Source of the DNA: Taxillus chinensis
Taxonomy: Eukaryota; Streptophyta; Magnoliopsida; Santalales; Loranthaceae
Length of the DNA: 64,000 nt
NCBI GenBank assembly: GCA_023512835.1
Contig: CM042090.1
Span: forward strand, 11,439,343 to 11,503,342
Direction of reading: 5' to 3'
Under the pieces are notes generated by a model that did no database searches, had not been told where the DNA came from, and saw only the letters and a program-made list of their open reading frames with translations. Both the position numbers and the translations under genes were made by a program. This document shows, in pieces, positions 35,350 to 47,519 of this stretch (position 1 is the stretch's first letter; each line of letters opens with the position of its first letter).

Positions 35350-37739
35350 CCATGCATATTCATGCGTACGTGATGTGTCTATTATACATATATATACATA
35401 TACATCTTAATCTTGCTAAATGTAACTAATTAAATTAACACAAGCACAACTACTACACAAACTAGTTATATCTAGCCTCACAGGCCTCAAACCATTTGTA
35501 TCCGGTAGAGTACAGTGAGTAATAGATTGTTTTTGGACACGTACCAGGCTAGTTTAATTTCATGCGTCTGCAAAAAAGGGGGCAAAAACAAACTAAGGTC
35601 GTAAACGAACTAAGACAATTACTCATGATCCATATATACATATATCTGGTTTGAAAAAAACGTTGGATAGGACTCGCAAAGGTTTATATACAGTAAATAG
35701 TTTTAGTGTTGGAGACACATTCTTTCGAATCCTACCGCCCAAATTCAAATTACAACATCGCCTTGTTTACAACCCTTCCTGTGAAAACTCCACCCATAAT
35801 TACCGGCCATAATTCAAATTGCAATACGTATTTTAATTGAATTTTAATTTTTAATTTCTTTTATTTGGAACTAAAGTCAAGCTATTATAGACTACCCGTT
35901 CAAAATAATTCATTTTAAGTTAAAAGGTCATGATATGCGTTTTACATAAAATTAAATGCTTAAAAAAAGGACCCCATCTATAAAGATGGGCTTATGTAGA
36001 CGTCTTAATAACTTAATTAAGTCGGCCAAGTTTTGAATCACTAATTGGTTTAATATATAATAAAAAAATTACTGTATGTTATCACGTTATAAAATAATAT
36101 TTTATGCAACCTCTTTATTATGAGATTGTGAAACGATCATAATTTTCTTTTTATAATGATTTATTATGCTGTCACGTTGGTTAGATAAAAATTATTCAAT
36201 TCTAAGTTATTCTTATTTAAATCAATATTGTATACTCTACTTTAATTTTTTATTTTATTAGAAAATAATTAGTTATCACTAATTCGATTTATATTTTTTT
36301 TATTTGATTGTAACACTAAATATTATGCTAACTAATTATTGTTTTTGATACATTGCTGAATGAGATTCTAATAAATTAGCATCTGACTGTTATCTAAAAA
36401 ATTATTTTTTCCTTTGCTAATATGATACGAAACTATTTATTCGTTTTTCAAATTAAAATCTCATTCTCGGTCGGCTGCTTCAATTGTAATTTAAATTTAG
36501 TGCAGTCTTGCAATTATAATTATTAGGTTCGTTGGCAGTTCACCTATTATCGCTATTGATTTTACGTTGAGTGCTCGACTCTTGTTTTTTAATACCAGTC
36601 ACACCTAAAATATTTTGACTTCATTTTAGATTAATACATCTGGATTAATTGAAGGGTCCCATCAATTATTTCATGGACCCGTATTAGCATGTTTGAATTT
36701 AATTAAAACATTAAATTCACAAATATAGCTTGTGAAGGGTCCCGTATTTCATAAACGTTTATTATAATTATTTAGTAAAAAATTATTTATATTCATACAT
36801 TACAAAATAGTTATTATTATATTCACAAATATATTCACAAATATTTATGAATATTATTCATATTTATAAAAATTAATAAATTAATTAATATGTATAAAAT
36901 TTATTTTTATTAAATATAATTCAATAATTTTATACTTTAATATTATTATTAAATAAAAAAAATATATGTTTTATTTATTTTATTATTACTATTATCATAA
37001 TATTTTTATATGAAATAATTATTTAAACATATTAAACAAGAATAACATAACTTAATAGTTAATTAATTAATTATATTTTTTAGAATAAGGATATAGTGTG
37101 ATTTTTTGTTTGTAAAATTTTAGGATTTTACGATGGTTTTCGTAAACATTCATGATTCGTGAACGTTGATGAACAACTATATAACATTTATGAATACCAT
37201 AATTTAAGACATGTGTTTAATTTAATTAATTAATAAATAATAATAAATACGCTTAAACATCTTACTATTTAACTTGATCTGATTCGTTTACAACCCTAAA
37301 AAATATATTTTAAAAAATTATAATATTTCCACTCCAAGTGTCTAATTACATACTCAATAAAATATTGGCCTTGACTATTGCTCTATTGTGCCAACCGAGA
37401 ATTTAGAAATATCGTATTAATTAGTCAATTCAAAGAAACCGGAAATTTGCTTTCTTTAAGAGAAAAGTAAGTTCTTTTATTATGAATAATAACCGATAAG
37501 ACATCGAATGATATGAGAGAGGAGCGGCTGGTAAGAAGTTTTGGTTGCCCGAGATTTCAAATTTTATTTGTTGTTGTTGGTGTCAAAGATTTTTTTTATA
37601 ATTTGGACTTAATAGACTATGGTTATAATTTAACTTGATAATAAATTTTTATAAATTATAATGAGCTTAATTCTAGACTATAAAATAGTAAAGTAATATA
37701 ATATAGCATTTTTAGTAAAATATTAATTAAAATCTTCAT
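35350..37739. other. AT-rich intergenic region with decayed repeats
   Basis: No gene. The sequence from about 36700 to 37285 matches 48390-49035 in the same orientation (ATTAATTAATATGTATAAAA and Gly-free AT words, then CGTAAACATTCATGATTCGTGAACG). Its right edge, TTCGTTTACAACCCTA, resembles a hAT-type end (reverse complement TAGGGTTGTAAACGAA). A possible left partner is TAAGGTCGTAAACGAAC at 35594, but the flanking octamers do not match well. Confidence 0.5.
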
Positions 37740-37990
37740 TACTCTCCCTCCCTCTCACACCCGCTCCCCCCCTCATGCCCTCACGCCCTGCAATGTCCTC
37801 CCCCGCGCCCACTGTCGCGATATCATCTCTCCTCCACCACTGCCCCCGGATGGCGCACCACCCCCTCCCCCTTGCATTCCCCCTCTGCCACCCTCCACTA
37901 TCGTGCCACTGCCTCCCCTCCCCCGCTACTGTGTGGGCCCTACCTCCTCCCACTGCACAGACCCCCCCTGTGTGGGCCCTTTTATTCACA
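37740..37990. repeat. C-rich low-complexity segment
   Basis: About 250 bases very rich in C (CTCCCTCCCTCTCACACCCG, CCCCCCCTCATGCCC). It resembles 230-540, 41835-42110 and 42600-42760 in composition. It is open in several frames, none with a domain, and continues in frame into the F-box/LRR fragment by chance. Confidence 0.7.
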
Positions 37991-37994
37991 CCCC

Positions 37995-38461
37995 TTTATT
38001 TTGATTACGACCATGTTGGTGATCCTGGGACTGAAGAAATTAAGGATGAAATGATGTTCTGGAACCTTATCCATAATGTCCTAGTGTTTCACAAAAGTCC
38101 CAAGTTACACATACTCAAGATCCATGTCCCCTTCGTTTTGTTGCATCCTCTTCCTATTGATATAGATGATTTAGTATCTATAGCTAAGGCATTTAGTAGA
38201 CAAAGAAGAACAAGTAATGAACTCAATTTGTGCATCCGTTTCGCAGTAAAGAAAAGGTTGAGGTTTACAATATGCAATTTGTTTTCCTATTCCTCCCGCT
38301 GGGAAACGCATTCATATAATGGCTTTTATAATTTTCCAAGTGCTTTGTTTTTACTCAATTCTCTTAAGAAGTTGAAATTGTGTTGTTGTGACATTAACCC
38401 AACGGGAGTGATTTCCTTAAAATCTCTTAAAATTTTGCCTTTTTTTCCAAATCCAAATTGA
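37995..38461 (+). pseudogene. F-box/LRR (FBD-type) protein fragment
   Basis: The frame reads HNVLVFHKSPKLHILKIHVP, later LNLCIRFAVKKRLRFTI and LFLLNSLKKLKLCCCDINPT followed by GVISLKSLKIL. This is the linker and first leucine-rich-repeat block of plant F-box/LRR proteins, the substrate-recognition parts of SCF ubiquitin ligases. The F-box itself, the remaining repeats and the FBD are missing. The upstream part of the frame is C-rich junk and the frame stops after about 155 family-like residues, so this is a truncated relic. A LINE reverse-transcriptase remnant begins about 70 bases downstream. Confidence 0.75.
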
Positions 38462-38529
38462 CTAACACGAATAAGATCTTGTTGGTGTGCTCATTGCTTG
38501 AAAACTTGTCTTCGCATATGTTTCAAGAG

Positions 38530-38740
38530 TGGTAAAAAATAATTTACATGTGATTTTTATAGATTTAGAGAAAGCCTATGATAGAGTATTTAAATATATG
38601 CTCGGTAGGCTTTAAAAAGAAGACAATTCTAATCAAATATATTAGTTTAATAAAGAATATATATTAGAGAGTTATAATTAATGTTAGAACTGGTGGTAAA
38701 TTAACGAATGAGTTTTCAATTATAATAGAGTATTTACATA
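38530..38740 (+). mobile_element. LINE reverse-transcriptase remnant
   Basis: TTTATAGATTTAGAGAAAGC... reads FIDLEKAYDRV, the conserved RT motif A region of plant LINEs. About 90 bases on, INVRTGGKLTNEFSI matches the following RT block (VRT.GG.T..F.I). Stops and frame changes interrupt both. A second partial copy of the flanking sequence, GAGTATTTA(A/C)ATATATG...GGCTTTAAAAA, recurs near 38730-38765. Confidence 0.75.
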
Positions 38741-39479
38741 TATGTTTTGATGAGCTTTAAAAAAAGAAAACAATTCTTATCAAATATATGAGTTTAATAA
38801 ATGATATAGGTTTTCTTATTTTCCCAAAAGGGTGTACATGACTTTTAACCTTATTTTAAAGTCCAAAAGATCTTTTTAGCGCTTTATATGAAAAACGGAA
38901 CCTATTACTTATAAATACAATTATTATATGCTCATTATTTAAACAAAAGTTTGGAGACAAAGTTCACAAGCCTTCCTGAGGGGGGGGGGGGGGAGGGTGG
39001 GACAGCCATGGAGGTAGGAGAAGCGACGTTCCTGGAGAACGAGATGATCGTTATTACCCACATATTCTTTTCTTTTATTCTACATGGAATAATATTTTAT
39101 AATCGATTAAATCTTTATTCATCTTTTATTTATTTTGAATCTGTCTTCAAGCTAATGATTTATGCTTGAGCTATGATTTGTGTTTCTTCCTGTATCATGT
39201 TTTGAGTAGTTTGCTATTAATGCGCAGTTGCGATTGATTGTAAGTTACTTAAGTATGATGTTCATAATCTATATTTGAGATGTGTAATTTGTATTCATAG
39301 GGAACAAATCAATCCTCTAATATACTTATCATAATTATTCTAGTTAGAATACGTTATAGTTTGGACTTATTTTATTTAATGAAAAATCTAGAAAGTTATA
39401 GTTAAAATAGTAGGCCATGCACCCATGTGACTTTTGTAACCAAAAGAACCTTCAAAGTCAAACAAATCTTAAAAATTCA
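38741..39479. other. AT-rich spacer
   Basis: No gene seen apart from the G run described separately. Confidence 0.5.
38980..38993. repeat. G14 homopolymer
   Basis: Fourteen consecutive G on the plus strand followed by AGGGTGGG. This can fold as a G-quadruplex and is a likely site of base-count error. Confidence 0.9.
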
Positions 39480-41834
39480 AAATGAGGGAAATAAAGGGGC
39501 CAAGTGGTAGATAATAAGGGGATAAGAATCAAATGATTTGAAAGGAGAAAATTAGGGAAGAAAATAAGGTATTAAGGAAAAAAATTTCACCTACCATACC
39601 TACCACTATCCTTGTCCTATTTAAAGAGTGTTTTACCTCCCCTCTTAATGCACAAGTCCCTCAAGCTATACCATGAAATTCCATCTAAAAACACTCCCTT
39701 AAGCCCCCTTAACACTCCAAATACTTTACTCAAACCCTCTTTTGTTTTTGGTACTTACCAAGCGTCAAAGTTCTATTAAAGGTAATACTCAAGATTTTGA
39801 AATTTTGAAGTTACTTATTATTTATTATGTAAATCTATATGGTTGGTTTTTGGTTTTTACCACCTCATATATATTATTTACATGATTGGTTTTACCCCCT
39901 CACATATGTTATTTATATGGTTGGTTATACCACCCGTATACACATGCATGGTTGGCATTGCTACCTTATATATATATATATACATATGTAATTATTTTAA
40001 AATATGTTATTCCTTCATAGCATTTTCATTATATAATTAAAGTGAAAATATGATAATATTAACTTGATGTTTTTATTTTTCTAGAAAGCGAACGATCGTA
40101 AGAAACAACTTCCATAATGAATTCTCCCGACAATCGCCCTTCTTCTTCCACAACCCCAATTGCTAATGTTTCAACCTCACAACTACCCCTATCCTTATCT
40201 CCTCTAGATCTTTCCTTTACACCCATGTCTAATAACACATCATGGTTAAGGTGGAAGACACATAGGAAAAATAGGCTTATCGAACTTTTCCGTTTACCCA
40301 GGCATGTAAAGTAAATCTTATTCAAAAATTCTCAAGGAATATAACATAATTATTGCACAACTCAAGGCTTACGATGCATGAGATCGACATAGGAGATGGA
40401 ACCACAATAGAAGATGGAACCCAAATTAATAGCTTACCCTACAAGCACGGTATGCCTATTAAAAGATATAAGTTAAAGTATAATATAAAAAAAAAAGAAA
40501 TATGTGTGATATTTATTTATGACTAATGTTAATAAAAGGAATAAACTAAAATGAACTTTCAAGCATTAATGCTAATTTAGTGTTTTAATATATTTTTTAA
40601 GGTTTAGAACGCGAAGAACGACAAACGAATTATAAGGGGTTTTCCTTTCTTTATTCTTACTTTTCTCTTCCTATTTATCTTGTTTTATTCCCTTATTTTA
40701 TTTCTATGAAATTATTATTATAAGAGTTTTATGTTAAATAAATAATTTATGAGTTAAAGTATGATATAAAAAAGAGATATATGTGTGATATTTATTTATG
40801 AGTAAGGTTAATAAAAGGAATAAACTAAAACGAACTTTCAAGCATTAATGCTAATTTAGTGTTTTGATATTTTTTTAAGGTTTAAACGCGGAGAACGACA
40901 AGCGGATTGTTAGGGGTTTTCCTATCTTCATTCTCACTTTTCTCTTCCTCTTTATCTTATTTTATTCCCTTTTATTTCTATGAAATTATAATTATAAGAG
41001 TTTTATCTTGTTTTTTCTATTTTATTGTTGAGAACATTAGTCTTTTTTTAATCTCTCTCTTAATAATTTATGTTATTGATTGGGGTAGATAACCATTTTG
41101 ATATTCGTGGTTATCCTTGTTAACATTGAATATTTTATTGAAATTCTATGATATGTCTCATGTTATGTATGTTAAAGTTGTTATAAACTCTTATATTTGG
41201 ACAAAGTAAGTTTATGATGGGTGGTTCCAGAAAGATCTCCAATGCATTGGGTAAAGAACATCACCTGGAGAGTGTCAATCCAGGTTAATAATATGTTATG
41301 TTATGATATGGTATCTGGTTAGTTAACCTGGATCATGATGTTATGATACAATGTCTAAATATAATCTTTCATGTTATGATTCCTTTGTGAAATGTTGATT
41401 ACGTATGATGTGCAAACGTTATGAAATCTTTTATGGTATTTCTTATGTTCGATATCTTTATGATTTTCCTTGCCGACATATGTTTACCCTTACTGGGCTA
41501 TTTGAGCTCACCCTTTTTATGATTTCTTTTCTAACCCTAGGTAATTAAAGGAATAAAAAAACTAGGATAAGGAGTCAAGAAGTGCTTGGAAATAAAGTTG
41601 TGTGAAATTTTAAAGATTTATTAAGTTTGATTGCTCGTGTGCTTGTTATGTAATAATGGGTTAAGAACACTTAGTCTCTAAACCCCTAAACTTTAAAGAT
41701 CTTGGATTAAAGGTTATAGTAATTGATGATTTGTTTGATGAAATAATTAATAGTTTGAAATTTATATAAAATTTGTATATTTAATTTCCATTAACGCACT
41801 CGGTTTGGAGGTCTCGAATTTGGGGTCGTTACGC
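39480..41834 (+). mobile_element. LTR-like retrotransposon remnant, plus orientation
   Basis: The segment has a plant-LTR layout: a TATA-like CCTATTTAAAGAG near 39617, then a CT-rich leader, and a right edge TCGAATTTGGGGTCGTTAC near 41834, close to the ...GGGTCGTTACA end of many Gypsy LTRs. The last 350 bases match 7020-7370. No capsid or polymerase sequence was seen, so this may be a large solo LTR. I could not place the left end or a target duplication. Confidence 0.5.
40460..41012 (+). repeat. Tandem duplication of about 275 bp
   Basis: Copy 1 (about 40460-40733) and copy 2 (about 40743-41012) share AAAGGAATAAACTAAAA(T/C)GAA, CAAGCATTAATGCTAATTTA, GAACGACAA(A/G)CG and TTCTATGAAATTAT(T/A)ATTAT in the same order with small differences. 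It lies inside the LTR-like segment. Confidence 0.9.
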
Positions 41835-42110
41835 GATCCCCCCATTGCGTCCCCCCCCCCCCTCATCCCCGTCGCCGTCCGAACCCCCGACCCCCCTCTC
41901 CCCCTTCCCAATCACGTCTCCCCACATCCCCCCTCACCCCGGCCGCATCGTGTTTCCCCCAATCCCCCAGAGCCATCCACACCCCCATCCCCCCTCGTTG
42001 CATCTCCCCCAATCCCCCATTATGTCTCCCCCTCATCCCCCCGTTACCGTCCAAGCCCCCAATCCCCTCGTCATGGAGAAGCTGCCGAGTGACTTGCACA
42101 GCCTCACCTC
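41835..42110. repeat. C-rich low-complexity segment
   Basis: It starts at the presumed LTR edge and includes a run of 12 C (about 41851-41862) and repeated phrases such as AATCCCCC and CACCCCCATCC. Long open frames (41805-42117) are due to composition. Confidence 0.8.
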
Positions 42111-42389
42111 ACTATAGGCATCCTTTCCATTCATCAGGGTGGCCCAAACTCACTCCCCTAGATTCTCAGCGGAGCCAACGATAGCTAAGGGAAGGCAATC
42201 TTGAGCGGTAGCTAAGGGAAGGCAATGCCTGATAGCTAAGGGGAGGCTTTCATTGGTTTAGTGAGAGGATAGTTTGAAAAAAATAAATTTTAAGTAAAAT
42301 TATAAATGGTATAGGATTGAAGTAATATTAGTTAAACTAATACGGAAACTAAATAAAGCTTTAGATATCCACTCCAGCCAATAAAGATG

Positions 42390-42990
42390 TGTTTAGAACA
42401 TCTCCAACCTATAAGCTATAACAATAGCTATATCAATATTTAGCTTAAAAGTCTCTCCAACCCATTAGTTATATGGGTAGCTATAGCAAAAAATAATAAT
42501 ATGTAAATATAAATATTTTTTTAGCTTTAGTTGAACCTGCCATGTCATCCCTTCACCCTATTTTTTAAAATATTCCTAATATGCCCTAACCCTTATCTTC
42601 CCCTCCATTGCCGTTCCCCCCCCCCCTGCCGGGTTCCCCCTACTCCCCCCCCCCCTTGCGCACGCGACAAGACCCCCCTTCCCCTCGGCGCGACGTTCGT
42701 TCCCCCACCCCCTGCGCGACGTTCGGTCCCCCCCACCCCTTGCACTCGCGCGACGACACACGATGGAGATTGGGTACGCAAATCTAGGGACCCACGTTTG
42801 TTCGGTCCACCTCAAAAAATCTAGGGATTTTAGAATTTGGGAATGCAAAAAGAGGATAGATTGGGTAAAATAATAATTCAGAAAAAAATAGATGAAATAA
42901 GATTAAAGTATACTAAAATATTGCTTTAACTGAAAATTATAACTAATAAAGACTCTTAATCGTCACTGCAGTCATTTTTTAAACGGGGAT
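42390..42990. mobile_element. Possible nonautonomous element with C-rich core
   Basis: AACATCTCCAACCTATAAGC and CTCTCCAACCCATTAGTTAT at the left are typical of abundant plant MITE-like repeats. A C-rich core (42600-42760) and AT-rich right side follow, ending near AACTAATAAAGACTCTTAA. No clean inverted repeat or target duplication was found, so the call is tentative. Confidence 0.3.
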
Positions 42991-43034
42991 ATGAAGTGGC
43001 ATTACAGATAATTTTTGACACTTCTAGTAAGAGT

Positions 43035-43500
43035 AGGGGTGTAAAACGGGTTCAAGCCCGCGGCCTTGCGGGCTTGGAGCGAAGCCGGGCCGATCAAGGC
43101 TCGGTCCGTTTAAAACACGGGTTTATACGGGTGGCCCGTTTAGGCCCGCCCCATTTAGGCCTAGCCCATGCAGGTTGCGGGCCAGCCCGTAGACTTTTTT
43201 TATTTTTTTAAATTTTATTTTTTTATACTTAAATACATTAAAATTTAATGGATATATTCTATTATATAGCTTTAATTAGGTAATAAGATTTCATATATGA
43301 ATAATTATAAAGTAAAATTAAAATAATATTAGTTATATTTAATTTTATTAATTAATTTTAAATTTTAAATAAATAAAATAATAAAATAAATATAAATATA
43401 AAAAAAATGGGTCAGCCCGTGGGCTCCTACGGATCCAGGTCGGGTCGGGCCGAACCTTAACTATTCCGTTTAAAATGCGAGCCTAACCGGATTTAGGCCC
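43035..43500 (+). mobile_element. Truncated hAT-like repeat
   Basis: It begins TAGGGGTGTAAAACGGGTTC, similar to the left end of the element at 32198, and is rich in CGGG, GGCCC and CAGCCCG words. The expected right end (...ACACCCCTA) is absent, so only a truncated copy is supported. It ends shortly before the PPR gene's CT-rich leader. Confidence 0.5.
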
Positions 43501-43787
43501 GATCCGTGGGCAAGAGAGAGTCGAACAGATCTCTGAGCCGCCATCTGCCCCACCCGCTGCGGATCTGATCTCTCTCTCGCTCTCGCTCTCGTTAGCTTAC
43601 ATATCTGTTATCTCTCTCAGCTCTCTCTCTCACGCGTTGAATGTCGTCCCTCCAAGGTGGAGCAGCCGCGGTCGATTTGATATTCGAATTAGGGAGATCA
43701 GCCATTTAGGAGGATTGATTCTGGCAACGAGTTCGCGCGCGTCGGAGGAAGGTCCCTGTGTGGGTGCATCGTAGCAAGTAAGTACCT

Positions 43788-45752
43788 ATGTGCTTCAGGC
43801 TGTGCGTCTGCATGTCAAGCCTACTTATTAACAATCTAGTGCACCAAACTCGTCACTTAGCTACTACTAACCCACTGCCCAATAAGGTTGCCCTGTACCT
43901 GCAGCGAGCCAAGCTCATCGATTCCATTCGACTCGGTCTGCTTTCAAACTCCCAGGGATCACTGATTCCCATAGTAAATGATCCTGGGGTAGACTCTTTT
44001 GTAGTCACCAGTGCCCTACGATCGGCCCCATCTCCGGAATCTGCCCTTTCCCTCATAGAAACCCTGAAAACAGTCCCTCACTTCTCACATTCTCAAACTA
44101 CCCTTCATGCCCTGGCCAAAATCCTAGCAAGGACTGGGCAGACTGCCAAACTCAATGCCCTCATTGACGCAATCAATGCCGGGAAGTTTAGAAATGTTGC
44201 CCGTGTCAGCTTTATGGACCGTCTCCGTTGGTATGCTGCTGCCGGTGACCTTGACTCGCTACTCCTTGTCTGGGATGAGATGAGACATCTGGAGAAGCGT
44301 CCTCGTACCGAGACTTACAACATTGTCATGGGTTTGTATGTGGAGAAGGGTAAGGACGCTGAACCAGTGGAGCTTTTCTATAGGCTGATCGATGAAGGTG
44401 GAATCCCAAATTCTAGGACATACACTGTTATGATCAAGCATCTTGCAATGCGTGGGAAATTGAAATCTGCGTTGGAGATTTTTAATACATTGCCACTGAT
44501 GAGAGTTAAGCGTACTTTACAGCAATTCTCAATTTTGGTGAGGGGTTTTGCTGCCTTGGAACAGTTTGATGTTGTTAAGATTCTAATTCGCGAGATGAGG
44601 AATGACGGAACCATGCCAGGTAGAGCCATGCGATTGTCATTGCAAAGCATGCAGGAGGCAGGATTTGCACAGGAGGTAGAAGAATATCTCAGAGAAATGA
44701 GGCCAGATGAGAGAATTGAGAAGATAGAGTTTTGTATGGATGGTAGTGACAGTGGGGATGATGAAGATGCCAACCTTACAGAAACTGCTTGTGATGCCAA
44801 CTTGGATAGGGTTCAGTTGAAGCCGTGGTTAGGCCATAGCGCTCTTGCAAGTGCCTTGAGTAATTGGGGTCCCGATGAAATATCATCTCTGGAAGAGGCA
44901 AATTTTGTGTGGACATCGCGCTTGGTTTGCAAGGTGATTAGAAATTTTAAATCACCAAGAACGGCTTGGGAGTTCTTCTGTTGGGTTGCTTATCAGCCGG
45001 GATTCACTCACGATATATACACGGTACAGAGAACGATCGCCATTTTAGCGCGCCATGGGAATGTTGAATTGGTTGACAAACTCTTGGAAAAAGTGAGGAA
45101 GGAGGGATTTGTATTGCCATTCACCACCATCAGACTGATCATCGACTTCTATGGACTTTCAAAGAATGCTGATGCGGCACTAAAGATATTCAGTGATTAT
45201 GAAAAACTCTGCAACCCCATATCAGATTCTAATCTGTTGCTTCTTTATTCCTCACTTTTGCGAACACTGACCAAATGTAACCGAAGTTCTGATACTTTTG
45301 GGATACTTGACAGGATGATCTTATGTGGTATATACCCAGACATCCAGACATTTTCAGGTTTGATGCATTATTTTGCACTTCAGGGAGACATAAAAGCTGT
45401 GCAGAAGCTTTTTGTGATGATTAAGCAGACTGGTGTAGGACCAGATGCTTATATGTTTAAGGTTCTCATAGAAGCTTACTGCAAGTTGGGGAGCACTTCT
45501 CTTGCTTGGAGGGCTTTTGAAGACATGAGGAACGCTGGTCTGATTCCAGATGCTACCACAAAAGCGTTGCTTGTGAAGAGTCTGTGGAAGGAGGGAAAGA
45601 GAAGGGAGGTAGCTGCTGTGGAAGACAAATGTGAGCAGATAAATGACGTTTTGCCGCTGGCATTGCGCGGCCATGTTTGGTCTGTGAACTCTGCAGATCT
45701 TGCCAGGGTTTATAGTATTTATCGCAATAATTTTATGGGAAATTGTGGTTAG
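43788..45752 (+). CDS. Pentatricopeptide repeat (PPR) protein, P-class
   Basis: A single open frame of 654 residues. A second Met nine codons in (43812) may be the true start, since the cysteine-rich first residues are atypical. The N-terminus (SLLINNLVHQTRHLATTN) looks like a mitochondrial or plastid targeting peptide. Clear PPR units include residues ~176-236 (TYNIVMGLYVEKGKDAEPVE, then TYTVMIKHLAMRGKLKSALE) and ~516-606 (TFSGLMHYFALQGDIKAVQK, VLIEAYCKLGSTSLAWRAFE). Between them lies an acidic non-repeat linker (~315-335, DGSDSGDDEDAN). No E, DYW or SMR domain is visible, so it is P-type: an organelle RNA-binding protein for processing, stability or translation. It resembles the At5g66631-type family in my memory. 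Two partial antisense copies lie downstream. Confidence 0.9.
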   Translation: MCFRLCVCMSSLLINNLVHQTRHLATTNPLPNKVALYLQRAKLIDSIRLGLLSNSQGSLIPIVNDPGVDSFVVTSALRSAPSPESALSLIETLKTVPHFSHSQTTLHALAKILARTGQTAKLNALIDAINAGKFRNVARVSFMDRLRWYAAAGDLDSLLLVWDEMRHLEKRPRTETYNIVMGLYVEKGKDAEPVELFYRLIDEGGIPNSRTYTVMIKHLAMRGKLKSALEIFNTLPLMRVKRTLQQFSILVRGFAALEQFDVVKILIREMRNDGTMPGRAMRLSLQSMQEAGFAQEVEEYLREMRPDERIEKIEFCMDGSDSGDDEDANLTETACDANLDRVQLKPWLGHSALASALSNWGPDEISSLEEANFVWTSRLVCKVIRNFKSPRTAWEFFCWVAYQPGFTHDIYTVQRTIAILARHGNVELVDKLLEKVRKEGFVLPFTTIRLIIDFYGLSKNADAALKIFSDYEKLCNPISDSNLLLLYSSLLRTLTKCNRSSDTFGILDRMILCGIYPDIQTFSGLMHYFALQGDIKAVQKLFVMIKQTGVGPDAYMFKVLIEAYCKLGSTSLAWRAFEDMRNAGLIPDATTKALLVKSLWKEGKRREVAAVEDKCEQINDVLPLALRGHVWSVNSADLARVYSIYRNNFMGNCG

Positions 45753-46984
45753 AGTTTCAGATGGGACTAGAAATAAGAAAAAGATTTATGGAGGGATTGA
45801 ACCGGCGCTCATTCCCATTATAGAGTTTCTAAGTGAACAAGTCCAGCCCATACTTGTAGGTATCAAAAGTTTGAGTCCAACCATGTTTTGGGAATACAGC
45901 TTTGCGCTTTTACCCATTCTCCCATGGATGTGGATCCTATTGCATTATGCCAACATCATCCATTAATTTTTAATTAACTATTACTTTTAATACTACTTCT
46001 TTACATATGTTTTGATCTCCGCCGTGACATAATGACATAATTATCTGTGGTGCGGGAACTAGCCTTCTAATTGTAAAAGGATTGTTTAAATAAATATATT
46101 TTCTTTTGATGGAAGAACATCAAGCCTCGCAGCAGAACTTCTCGATGGGACAAAAACTTATATAAATAAACGCTAATAGATCGATACAACACCCACGAAG
46201 TGTACTAAAAGGTAAAAAAGCGAAGGATATATACATATATCAAAATCGCGCACACCGGTTGATTTTGCTTTAAATTAATCCATATATACATACACATATG
46301 TTGTATATCAAATGATTTACTATTACAAAATCAAAACAAACAATTTAATAATAATTAAAATCAAACAATTGTGAGGACAAGCCTACTATAATACCGATTG
46401 AAATAATTTATGGCAATATCTTTCCTTGTCAAAAATTATTTGATAGAGAGAAGATTAAAAGTGTTTTATATGAAGAATGAGAGCAATGAGCACATTGTAA
46501 CAAGATCTATATTATACTTTTATTTTACTGTAATGAATACGGCAGCGGACAGACAATTAAATAAAAACATAATTTGCACTATTTAATTATAATTGAACTG
46601 CTCCAGCACTCATTATTTTTATTTATTTATCAGTCATATATATATATATATAAACCCAAGTGCGGATTCAGTATTTATATTCACTTTAGTACCGTGATTT
46701 TGGTATTTCGATACCTCATTGGCATTTATTTAAAAAATCAGTCACTAAATTAAATATTCATATTTATTTTATCACCCATGTAATTATATATTATTAAAAT
46801 TATAAAAATAATCTAACATCACTTAAGTATCGGCCAGACGGCCACCAATGTCGAAGCCATCGCTTGATTTTGAGCAAAGGAAGAGATTAGATTTACGTTT
46901 TTCATTTTATTAATAATTTTTTAAAAATATTTAATTAAAGCTATTTAAGTAAATGATTAAATTAATTATTGATGATTTTAAAAT
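45753..46984. other. 3' region of the PPR gene and AT-rich spacer
   Basis: A frame through 45700-45966 overlaps the PPR tail and has no domain, so it is probably 3' untranslated sequence. The rest is AT-rich with a TA-rich run near 46637-46652. Confidence 0.5.
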
Positions 46985-47215
46985 TTTAATCACCTTGCAA
47001 ACCGAGCGCAATATCCACACTAAATTTACCTTTTCCAGAGATGACATTTCATTGGGACCACAATTAGTCAAGGCTCTTGCAAGAGCGCTGGTGTGTAACC
47101 ACGGCTTCAACTGAGCCCTATCCATGTTGGCATCACAAGCCGTGTCTCGGTGTCTGGCGTCTTCATCATATCCAATGTCACTACCAACCATTCAAAACTC
47201 ATATCAATTCTGAAA
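46985..47215 (-). pseudogene. Partial antisense copy of the PPR gene (short)
   Basis: The minus strand reads TACDANMDRAQLKPWLHTSA, then LTNCGPNEMSSLEKVNLVW and SVCKVIK. This matches the acidic-linker region of the intact PPR gene (about 44720-44950) with several substitutions. Homology stops abruptly just after the KVIRNF codons, the same point at which the copy at 52862-53998 stops. No start, and only about 75 codons remain. Confidence 0.85.
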
Positions 47216-47519
47216 TAAATATTTTTAGCGATTTTATCAGATTTAAAACTGAATCTTCGTGTCCGTCTAGTGTGTTAGTCTAGCGAGATATCCAGTGTGG
47301 CAAAAAAATATTACACGCTGCATCAAAAAAATAGACGGCCAAACAACAAAAACATAACAGCATTTTAATCGGTTCGATTTAGAAAATAATTGTATTACGA
47401 AAAACTGAAGTACTATTTTATACATTAAATATCATCGGCTAAAAAGTTATAATAATATGCTAAAAATCAGATTTTGAAAGTGATAGAGTGCTTTTATTGA
47501 AAATTTAAGAGTGGAAAAT

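Noticed and set aside
35594..37289. A 1.7 kb hAT element with ends TAAGGTCGTAAACG and CGTTTACAACCCTA
   Set aside because: The ends are suggestive, but flanking octamers do not match and the left end is weak; kept only as a dispersed repeat note.
41805..42117. Pro-rich open frames
   Set aside because: C-run low-complexity sequence; three frames open at once and no domain.
45700..45966. Hydrophobic 88-codon frame after the PPR gene
   Set aside because: It overlaps the PPR C-terminus in another frame and shows no family; probably 3' untranslated region.
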